A stretch of 14,973 nt of DNA from JBEKYH01 sp049511115 (GTDB lineage: Bacteria > Planctomycetota > Phycisphaerae > Tepidisphaerales > Tepidisphaeraceae), in the NCBI GenBank assembly GCA_049511115.1, contig JBEKYH010000061.1:1-14973 (forward strand). The letters run 5' to 3'. Below, piece after piece: positions 6,411 to 11,979 of this stretch. Below the pieces are notes generated by a model. That model was not told where the DNA came from. It saw only the letters and a list, made by a program, of their open reading frames with translations, and ran no database searches. Made by a program: the position numbers and the translations under genes. Within the stretch, counting starts at the first letter, position 1; the number at the start of each line of letters is the position of its first letter.

Positions 6411-9194
6411 CTATTTCGCCTCAATCGTCGCCGTCGCGGTGGTTAATCCATCGGATGTCGCTGTTACCGTGATCGTTCCACTCTGGCCGCGCTGGGCCTT
6501 TACGATCCCCAGGGCCAAGCCGTTGAACGCCTTGCGGTCGGGCTGGGAGAAAACTGTCAGGTCGGTCGGATCGCCATTGTCGGTAGCGACCAGCACGCCT
6601 GGGCCGCTGACCTGGAAATGGATCGGGTTCATCGAGCGCGGCACCATCAACCCTTCGCTGTCGGCCACCTTGAGCGTGACGAACGACAGATCATGGCCGT
6701 CATTGGCGATGGTCGTTCGGTCCGGCTGCAACAGAAGCTGCGAAGCCGGACCGGTTGTCTTCACCGTATCCGTGGCCCACTCCTTGCCGTCCTTGTAAGC
6801 GACCACTTTCAACTCGCCCGGCTCATACACCACATCGTCCCAGCGGATTCGATACGCCGGCTGGCCGTTGAGCTCCGGCGGGGTTGCGCCGTCAAAAACC
6901 TTCTTCTTGCGGCCCAGAGACTTGCCATTGAGGAACAGCTCGGCCTCATCGCCCGATGTGTACACATGCACGGGCGTGACCTGCCCGACGCGCTCGGGCC
7001 AGTTCCAATGCGGGAGAATGTGAGCCATCGGGAAATCGGGCCGCCAGTGCGCCTGATACAGGTAGTACCGATCCTTCGGGAAACCGGCCAGATCAATGAT
7101 TCCGTAATAGGAGGAGCGTGACGGGTCATTGGCGCCGCCCCAGGGCGTCGGCTCGCCAAGATAATCAAATCCCGTCCAGACGAACTCTCCGGCCACGGCG
7201 GGGCTGTGGTCCTGGCCGTAGAACTCATGATCGGGCGAAGTCGCCCAGCTTGAATAATACAAGTCGTACGAACTGACTTCGTGGCGAGTGTTGTCCAGCG
7301 CGACATAAGCGGGGCCTCGGCGGGTCGCCGGCGCGGCCGCCTGTCCGGCGGCGGGCGCCGCGCCGCGAGCGCCTCGACCGCCGCGGGGGCCGGAGGTGGT
7401 TCCCCCGAATCCGGGACCGACCACCGGGAAGTAATACTCGCCGCGCGATGAAACCGTCGACACCGATTCGCTGGCGAAGAAAAACTGCGTGGGAAACTGC
7501 TGGTGGAACGGGATGTAATTGTCCGGCTTGTAATTGAAGCCCATCGCGTCGAGCAGCGTGTTGAAACCGTTGTTCATGGAGTTGGCGTTGTTGCAGGCTG
7601 CGGCGACGGCGCGGGTGGGGTCTTCGGAATGGACGATGCCGGCTAATTCCTTGGCGATGGGCGAATTGGCCCCCTGGCTCTGCTCGGCGATTTCGTTGCC
7701 GATGCTCCACATGATGACCGAGGGATGGTTGCGATCGCGCCGGATTTGCGCCCGCAGGTCCTGCTCATGCCACATGCGGAACAGATTTCCCCCGCCGTAG
7801 TCATTGGGGCGTTTGTTCTGGCCCCAGGTATCAAACGCCTCGTCCATCACGACCATGCCAAGTTCGTCGGCGAACTCGAGCAATTCCGGGGCGGGGGGAT
7901 TGTGGCTCGTGCGCAGGGCGTTGCATCCCATGTCGCGGAGCAGTTGAAGCTGCCGCTGAAGGGCGCGAATATTAACGGCCGTGCCGAGCGCGCCCAGGTC
8001 ATGGTGATCGCATACGCCATTGATCTTGAAATGCTCGCCGTTGATGAACAGGCCGGCGTTGGGATCGTATTTCAGGGTGCGAATGCCAAACGGCGTCTCA
8101 TATGAATCGACGACCGCGCCGTCGCGAGTTACTGTCGTCACCGCCACGTAGCGATTCGGCGAATTGGGACTCCACAGCTTGGGACTGGCGACCGAGCCAG
8201 TGGTTTGCAAGGTCGAGCTTTGCCCGGCGGGAATCGTTCCCTGAACCGACGCGATCGACGCGACGGGCGATGGGCCGCGCTGTCCCGCACTATCAAGCTC
8301 GAAGATATCACTGGCCACCTGCACGGCGGCAGGCGAATCAGAGTCGTTGTCCACGGTCACATTGAGCGCCACGGAACTCGACTGCGGCAAGACCTGCGGC
8401 GTGGTGATATACGTGCCCCATTCTCCCACGTGCACCGGCGAGGTGACCGTGAGCCAGACGTGCCGGTAAATCCCGCCGCCGGGGTACCAGCGCGAGGAAT
8501 TCGGCGGATTATCCAAACGAATTGCCAGCACGTTGTCCGCGCCGGGCTTCAAAAACGGAGTCAGATCGACTTGCCAGGAGGCATAGCCATAGGGCCAACC
8601 GCCGACGATCTGGCCGTTGCACCAGACGGTCGCATAAGACATCGCGCCGTCGATATCGAGAGAAACTCGCTTGCCGGCATCCTCGGCGGGGACGCTCAGG
8701 TGCTTGCGATACCAGACGGTGCCGTAAAACGGTAATCGCCCGGTCGCGCCGTCGCTGCCCGGCTGCCCCGGCGCGACAAACGGCCCTTCAATGGCAAAAT
8801 CATGAGGTAAGTCGAGATGCCGCCAGCTTGAATCATCGAAGTCGGCTTTGACGTAGGAAATATCGCCGCCGTAATTGCCCGCGGGCTTGGCATAGCGCTT
8901 GGCGGGGTCTGCAATGAACGGATTTCCCGTCGGCAGGATATAAGCCGCGATACCGGAGGTTGGATCGATGCTCGGCGTTGTTGTCGCCGCCCCGCGCCGC
9001 GCCGCGGGCACGCGCGGATAGGTGAGTGTCACGTTCACATCGGATGGGTCGTCTTTGATGAATCGCCAATCGTCATCAATGTTGAGCCGTTGGCGAGGCG
9101 AAGGGGCCGATTGAGCAAATGCGCCCGCGGCAGTGACGAGTGTTGAAAATGAAAAAACGGCCAATGCGATTAGAGAGAATGGAGAGGATTTCAT
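6411..9194 (-). CDS. Secreted glycoside hydrolase family 2 enzyme, beta-galactosidase type
   Basis: A 927-aa exported enzyme of the LacZ/GH2 fold, probably releasing beta-linked galactose (or a related sugar) from oligosaccharides outside the cytoplasm. ATG 9194 is chosen over upstream ATGs because an AGGGA site lies about eight bases upstream and a signal peptide follows directly (MKSSPF, hydrophobic core, AFAQ). In this numbering, the jelly-roll sugar-binding domain (about 30-250) contains LPHDFAIEGPF and WYPGGGIYRHVWL. An Ig-like domain follows (about 255-375). The TIM barrel has INGVCDHHDLGALG, RTSHNPPAPELLEFADELG and the acid/base glutamate E501 in WSIGNE. The likely nucleophile is E576 in ASESVSTVSSRGEY, followed by GEFVWTGFDYLGEPTPW. 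C-terminal beta domains resemble DUF4982/Big-type modules. An odd Gly/Ala/Arg-rich insert sits at about 596-628 inside the barrel. The family call is firm; substrate is inferred. Beta-glucuronidase or another GH2 specificity is possible. Confidence 0.93.
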   Translation of the reverse strand: MKSSPFSLIALAVFSFSTLVTAAGAFAQSAPSPRQRLNIDDDWRFIKDDPSDVNVTLTYPRVPAARRGAATTTPSIDPTSGIAAYILPTGNPFIADPAKRYAKPAGNYGGDISYVKADFDDSSWRHLDLPHDFAIEGPFVAPGQPGSDGATGRLPFYGTVWYRKHLSVPAEDAGKRVSLDIDGAMSYATVWCNGQIVGGWPYGYASWQVDLTPFLKPGADNVLAIRLDNPPNSSRWYPGGGIYRHVWLTVTSPVHVGEWGTYITTPQVLPQSSSVALNVTVDNDSDSPAAVQVASDIFELDSAGQRGPSPVASIASVQGTIPAGQSSTLQTTGSVASPKLWSPNSPNRYVAVTTVTRDGAVVDSYETPFGIRTLKYDPNAGLFINGEHFKINGVCDHHDLGALGTAVNIRALQRQLQLLRDMGCNALRTSHNPPAPELLEFADELGMVVMDEAFDTWGQNKRPNDYGGGNLFRMWHEQDLRAQIRRDRNHPSVIMWSIGNEIAEQSQGANSPIAKELAGIVHSEDPTRAVAAACNNANSMNNGFNTLLDAMGFNYKPDNYIPFHQQFPTQFFFASESVSTVSSRGEYYFPVVGPGFGGTTSGPRGGRGARGAAPAAGQAAAPATRRGPAYVALDNTRHEVSSYDLYYSSWATSPDHEFYGQDHSPAVAGEFVWTGFDYLGEPTPWGGANDPSRSSYYGIIDLAGFPKDRYYLYQAHWRPDFPMAHILPHWNWPERVGQVTPVHVYTSGDEAELFLNGKSLGRKKKVFDGATPPELNGQPAYRIRWDDVVYEPGELKVVAYKDGKEWATDTVKTTGPASQLLLQPDRTTIANDGHDLSFVTLKVADSEGLMVPRSMNPIHFQVSGPGVLVATDNGDPTDLTVFSQPDRKAFNGLALGIVKAQRGQSGTITVTATSDGLTTATATIEAK

Positions 9195-9240
9195 TGCCAG
9201 GTTCCCTTTCAAGCCATGATCCGCCGGATAAGCGGAAGGC

Positions 9241-9269
9241 ATCATCGCTTGTTGTTTTATACTTGGCAA
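9241..9269 (-). promoter_or_regulatory. Candidate sigma70-type promoter for the GH2 gene
   Basis: On the minus strand TTGCCA (9269-9264; five of six to TTGACA) and GATGAT (9246-9241; four of six to TATAAT) are 17 bp apart, about 47 bp before the GH2 start. A moderate match only. The TATAAA within the spacer lacks a proper -35 box. Confidence 0.3.
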
Positions 9270-9358
9270 TCATTGCACCGTTGGAGCCATCGATGCTGCG
9301 AACCGCTGGGCACGACGCCACACGTAGGGTTCCTGTGACAAGCGAGTAGGCTGATCCC

Positions 9359-9374
9359 TGGCAAAACCGATGCA
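9359..9374 (+). promoter_or_regulatory. Sigma54-like -24/-12 element upstream of motA
   Basis: TGGCAAAACCGATGCA carries GG at 9360-9361 and GC at 9372-9373 with exactly ten bases between, as in the RpoN consensus TGGCACR-N4-TTGCW. It matches apart from C-to-A in the first block and T-to-A in the second. It would give a leader of about 155 nt before motA. RpoN control of motility genes is common in bacteria, but one site without an enhancer-binding site is only suggestive. Confidence 0.3.
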
Positions 9375-9402
9375 AAAAAACTAGCTGCGTCCCCGTTCTT
9401 GT

Positions 9403-9491
9403 CCTGTGAGTGCGTGGATGGGGAGGAATGCGAAAGTCGAGGGTTGAAGGCTCCGTCGCCGGGGCCCCTCGACGAGGTCTGCCGTCACAGG
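9403..9491 (+). other. Nested inverted repeats in the motA leader
   Basis: GTCGAGGG (9436-9443) pairs with CCCTCGAC (9466-9473). Outside it, CCTGTGA (9403-9409) pairs with TCACAGG (9485-9491). The two perfect dyads are properly nested and could fold into a long stem-loop in the untranslated leader. No known riboswitch was recognised. Confidence 0.35.
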
Positions 9492-9507
9492 GGTTCCGAT
9501 AATCCTC

Positions 9508-9541
9508 ATCCGATTTCGGTCAAATTGCCGAAATACCGGAT
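9508..9541 (+). promoter_or_regulatory. Hairpin abutting the motA start codon
   Basis: ATCCG plus ATTTCGG (9508-9519) pairs with CCGAAAT, an AC bulge, and CGGAT (9528-9541) around an eight-base loop. That is twelve pairs ending one base before the ATG at 9542. It occupies the whole ribosome-binding region, where no Shine-Dalgarno sequence is visible. It may be a translational control hairpin or a DNA dyad for a regulator. Confidence 0.45.
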
Positions 9542-10321
9542 ATGGATCTGGCGACACTGTTCGGCATCATATTGGCCTGGGGCGCGGTGTTGTTCTCGAT
9601 GTTCCACGCCTCCGAGGGGGCGATGGGGTCGTACTTCAAGCCGCCGGAGCTGTTCCTGGTCTTTGGCGGGTCCATTGGGGCGGCCATGCTGTCCATGCCG
9701 CTGCACGCGCTGACGGGGACGGTTTCGTACCTCAAGAAATGGGCGCTGGGAAAGGACCAGCACGTCGAGCACATGATCCTGGAGATGGTCAAGTATGCCG
9801 AGACGGCCCGCCGCGACGGGGTGCTGGCGCTGGAGACGGTGGCCCGCGAGGCGCCGGATCCGTTTCTTCGACGCGGCTTGCAGCTCACCATCGACGGCAC
9901 CGACCCGGACATCATCGAACGCATCATGCGCATCGAAATTGAATCCATGGGCGAACGCCATAAGCATGGCAAGCATCTCTTTCACACCCTGGCCAAATTC
10001 GGACCGGGATTTGGTTTGATGGCGACCCTCATCGCGCAGGTGGCCATGTTCCGAAACCTGGGCGGCGACGCATCGGTGATCGGCAGCGCGTTGGCCATCG
10101 CCCTGACCGGCACGCTGTACGGGTGCATTCTCCAGAATCTCGTCGCCGGGCCGGTGGCGGAAAAACTGACCCTGCGCAGCCAGGAGGAGATGTTCTCCAA
10201 AGAGATCATCCTGCAGGGAATCCTCAGCATTCAGGCGGGGAACAACCCGCGCGTGGTGGAGATGCAGTTGCTCAGCTTCCTTTCCAGCAAGCAGCAGGCG
10301 GCGTTGCCCAAGGCGGCATGA
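9542..10321 (+). CDS. motA: Flagellar motor stator protein MotA (PomA-like)
   Basis: A 259-aa inner-membrane subunit of the ion-driven stator that turns the flagellar rotor together with MotB. The N-terminus MDLATLFGIILAWG resembles MotA/PomA TM1, and PPELFLVFGGSIGAAM (residues 34-49) is the expected TM2. The large cytoplasmic loop has AREAPDPFLRRGLQLTIDGTDP (101-122) followed by basic and acidic residues used for rotor contact. TM3 has FGPGFGLMATLIAQVAMF with the conserved proline P155, and TM4 has ALTGTLYGCILQNLVAGPVAEKL with P204. A short C-terminal tail includes QEEMFSKEIILQGILSIQAGNNP, as in PomA-type proteins. Length is typical. The start codon directly follows a 12-bp hairpin and has no visible Shine-Dalgarno site, so expression may be conditional. 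motB follows after 36 bp, making a stator operon. No other flagellar genes lie in the window. Confidence 0.93.
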   Translation: MDLATLFGIILAWGAVLFSMFHASEGAMGSYFKPPELFLVFGGSIGAAMLSMPLHALTGTVSYLKKWALGKDQHVEHMILEMVKYAETARRDGVLALETVAREAPDPFLRRGLQLTIDGTDPDIIERIMRIEIESMGERHKHGKHLFHTLAKFGPGFGLMATLIAQVAMFRNLGGDASVIGSALAIALTGTLYGCILQNLVAGPVAEKLTLRSQEEMFSKEIILQGILSIQAGNNPRVVEMQLLSFLSSKQQAALPKAA

Positions 10322-10357
10322 CGCGGGCCGCTCCAGGATCACCCAGGGGCTTTTCCC

Positions 10358-11185
10358 ATGGCAAAATCAGCATGCCGTTGCAAGAAGGCCCAGGAATGCG
10401 AGGAATGTCCCGAGTGGATATTCACGTTCGCCGACCTGGTCATGCTGATGATGGGGTTTTTCGTGATCCTGTGGGTGCTTAAGCCGCCGGCGGGGAAAAA
10501 CGGCACCGGCGATTTTCAATCGCAGGCCGCGGCGCACTGGATCGAAGTGGAGGCGGCCATCCGCGGCGCGTTCGGCCACGTCCCCGATCCGCAGAGCAAG
10601 GACCCGGTTGATATTGAGATGATGTATCACAACATCGACCGCATTCCGCTCGACAACCCGGGTAATGGCGGCAAGATCGACCGGACGGAAAAGCTCCCCG
10701 AAGGCCACGAAGACGAAGTCACCAGCATCCGCACCAGCACCTACGCCACCCAGGGCGGAAAACTCACGTTCGATAAAGGCGTGTCCGACCTGAGCGCCGA
10801 CGCGAAGGAAGCGCTGACGGAAATCGCGGGTGTCGTGCGCGGGCATCGCAATTTGATCATCGTCAAAGGGCACACGTCCCTGGACGACCTTCCGCAGACG
10901 GCTACCGCCGACCAGAAAATGCAGCTTTCCATTCGCCGCGCTCAGGCGGCGAGTGAGTTTCTGGTGAGCCAGGGCGTCTCGCCGGCGATTATCCGCGTCG
11001 AGGGATGCTCGACGTTTGAGCCCGTCGTGCAGCACCAGTACACGGCCGAAGCCCTGCAGGCCAACCGGCGCGTGGAGGTCGAGGCGACGGCCACGCTGAT
11101 CGAGGACCTGGACGATCACAGCCCGCCCACGACCGACCCCCTGATCGACGGCGGCGGCGCGACGACGCAGCCGGCGGGGCAGTAG
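10358..11185 (+). CDS. motB: Flagellar motor stator protein MotB (OmpA-like peptidoglycan anchor)
   Basis: A 275-aa stator subunit that forms the ion channel with MotA and anchors it to peptidoglycan. A Shine-Dalgarno-like AGGGG lies eight bases before ATG 10358. A single transmembrane helix at about 20-42 (PEWIFTFADLVMLMMGFFVILWVL) carries D26, the essential ion-binding aspartate. An OmpA/MotB domain follows at about 125-245, with LTFDKGVSDLSADAK, LSIRRAQAASEFLVSQGVSP, RVEGCSTFEPV and ALQANRRVEVEA. Two oddities: the short N-terminus has four cysteines, C6-x-C8 and C14-x-x-C17, directly before the membrane (a CxC is known in PomB; the extra CxxC is less usual). In addition, the usual GHTD of the peptidoglycan site is GHTS here (171-174). 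Whether the motor uses H+ or Na+ cannot be read. It ends in a low-complexity Asp/Pro/Thr/Gly tail. Confidence 0.9.
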   Translation: MAKSACRCKKAQECEECPEWIFTFADLVMLMMGFFVILWVLKPPAGKNGTGDFQSQAAAHWIEVEAAIRGAFGHVPDPQSKDPVDIEMMYHNIDRIPLDNPGNGGKIDRTEKLPEGHEDEVTSIRTSTYATQGGKLTFDKGVSDLSADAKEALTEIAGVVRGHRNLIIVKGHTSLDDLPQTATADQKMQLSIRRAQAASEFLVSQGVSPAIIRVEGCSTFEPVVQHQYTAEALQANRRVEVEATATLIEDLDDHSPPTTDPLIDGGGATTQPAGQ

Positions 11186-11220
11186 GGGAGCCGCACCGCG
11201 GGCGGAGCATGGCGGCAAAC

Positions 11221-11262
11221 CGTATTGGCAGTATTGCCAATTCTGACATTTGTAATACGATA
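11221..11262 (+). promoter_or_regulatory. vapBC operator/promoter with overlapping dyads
   Basis: ATTGGCAGTATTGCCAAT (11224-11241) is a perfect palindrome with a four-base centre. A second, overlapping dyad is CGTATT (11221-11226) with AATACG (11254-11259). TGTAAT at 11251-11256, five of six to TATAAT, is placed so that transcription would begin at or next to the ATG at 11263. TTGGCA at 11225 could be a -35 box but with a long 20-bp spacer. Ribbon-helix-helix antitoxins typically autorepress from such sites. Confidence 0.5.
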
Positions 11263-11508
11263 ATGATTGTGAAGACGGTCACCTGCAAATTACCGGAGAG
11301 CCTGGACGCGCAATTGGAGGCGGCCGCCCGGGAAGAGGGCGTCAGCAAATCTCAGGTATTGCGCCAGGCACTGGAAGACCGGATCAAAAGAAATCGCTCG
11401 AAAAAATCTCCTCGCGCCTTTGACCTCGTCAAAGACCTTTGCGGAAGCATTAAGGGACCGGCGGACCTGCTGACAAATCCCAGATACATGGATGATTTCG
11501 GTGCCTGA
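11263..11508 (+). CDS. vapB: Ribbon-helix-helix (CopG/VapB-type) antitoxin
   Basis: An 81-aa antitoxin expected to bind and neutralise the PIN toxin downstream and to repress the operon. Residues 3-42 (VKTVTCKLPESL, then EEGVSKSQVLRQALED) form the beta strand, helix and helix of an RHH DNA-binding fold. The basic segment RIKRNRSKK leads to a C-terminal toxin-binding tail, DLVKDLCGSIKGPADLL and NPRYMDDFG, which is characteristic of RHH antitoxins paired with PIN toxins. The frame is open from ATG 11209, but that start would place the operator palindrome inside the gene. ATG 11263 begins exactly where the RHH strand should. There is no Shine-Dalgarno, and the start lies where transcription is predicted to begin, so the mRNA may be leaderless. 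The stop overlaps the toxin start by 17 bp. Confidence 0.85.
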   Translation: MIVKTVTCKLPESLDAQLEAAAREEGVSKSQVLRQALEDRIKRNRSKKSPRAFDLVKDLCGSIKGPADLLTNPRYMDDFGA

Positions 11509-11923
11509 ACGCCCGATTATCATAGACACCGGCCCACTTGTGGCGATTCTGGTGCAAGGCGAGCCGCGGCATCCCTGGGCTATTGAACAGTTCAAACTAC
11601 TTCCAGCCCCATTCCTGACATGCGAGGCGGTGCTGACAGAGGCTTTTCATCTCGTCAGCCGCGCTCGCCAAGGTCCCCGCCAATTCTTCGAGCTATTGAG
11701 CCGGGGCGTTGTGAAGGTTGATTTCGATGTGATGAACGACCCTGGCGCTCTGGAAAAACTCATGCACAAATACCGGGATTTGCCGATGTCCTTGGCCGAT
11801 GCCTGCCTGGTGAGAATGGCGGAACTGCACCCTTCCGCGACGGTGCTGACTCTGGACCGGCATTTCCGGATCTACCGCAAGCTTGGCCGCCAGCCGATCT
11901 CCGTGAGTATGCCGCAAGAGTAA
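11492..11923 (+). CDS. vapC: VapC-type PIN-domain ribonuclease toxin
   Basis: A 143-aa PIN-domain toxin; VapC proteins cleave tRNA or rRNA using a Mg2+ or Mn2+ site of conserved acids. The acids are visible: D12 in PIIIDTGPLVA, E45 and E50 in TCEAVLTEAFHLV, D103 in MSLADACLVRMAE, and D122 in VLTLDRHF. Length and strand order are normal, so the enzyme appears intact. It is translationally coupled to the antitoxin: ATG 11492 overlaps the antitoxin by 17 bp. GTG 11501 (overlap 8 bp, giving an N-terminus VPERP) is an alternative start, with a GGATGA purine run seven bases upstream. The module lies between motB and the convergent PL4 gene. Confidence 0.88.
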   Translation: MISVPERPIIIDTGPLVAILVQGEPRHPWAIEQFKLLPAPFLTCEAVLTEAFHLVSRARQGPRQFFELLSRGVVKVDFDVMNDPGALEKLMHKYRDLPMSLADACLVRMAELHPSATVLTLDRHFRIYRKLGRQPISVSMPQE

Positions 11924-11956
11924 ACAGGATTCAATTGACGAACCATCGCTTTCCAA

Positions 11957-11979
11957 GCGCCGCGCACTGCGGCGCCTAC
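11957..11979 (-). repeat. GTAG-headed hairpin between vapC and the PL4 gene, REP-like element
   Basis: Read on the minus strand, GTAG (11979-11976) is followed immediately by GCGCCGC, an AGTGC loop, and GCGGCGC (ending 11957), a 7-bp perfect stem. The TAG of this head is the stop codon of the PL4 gene. The hairpin may also serve as a bidirectional terminator for the convergent vapC and PL4 transcripts, although no T-run follows. It has the same architecture as 315-337. Confidence 0.45.

Larger units (their letters stand above)
9195..9541. other. Divergent regulatory spacer between the GH2 gene and motA
   Basis: This 347-bp gene-free stretch holds, from left to right, the GH2 ribosome site and promoter candidate on the minus strand, the sigma54-like element, the nested leader dyads and the start-abutting hairpin for motA on the plus strand. 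Short open frames here run into motA out of frame and look like chance. Confidence 0.6.

Noticed and set aside
6182..6424. Upstream extension of the CNNM protein (start at 6424)
   Set aside because: The extra 81 residues are Cys/Pro/Arg-rich translation of a palindromic element, without membrane or domain character, before the family's first helix.
9264..9279. TTGGCAATCATTGCA considered as a sigma54 site
   Set aside because: Only eight bases separate GG and GC, not ten; the element at 9359-9374 has the correct spacing.
9399..9713. Possible small Cys-rich gene before motA
   Set aside because: It starts at a non-ATG codon, runs out of frame into motA and covers the structured leader; no ribosome site or domain.
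11209..11262. Longer antitoxin starting at ATG 11209
   Set aside because: It would place the operator palindrome inside the coding region and add 18 residues before the RHH strand without any family resemblance.
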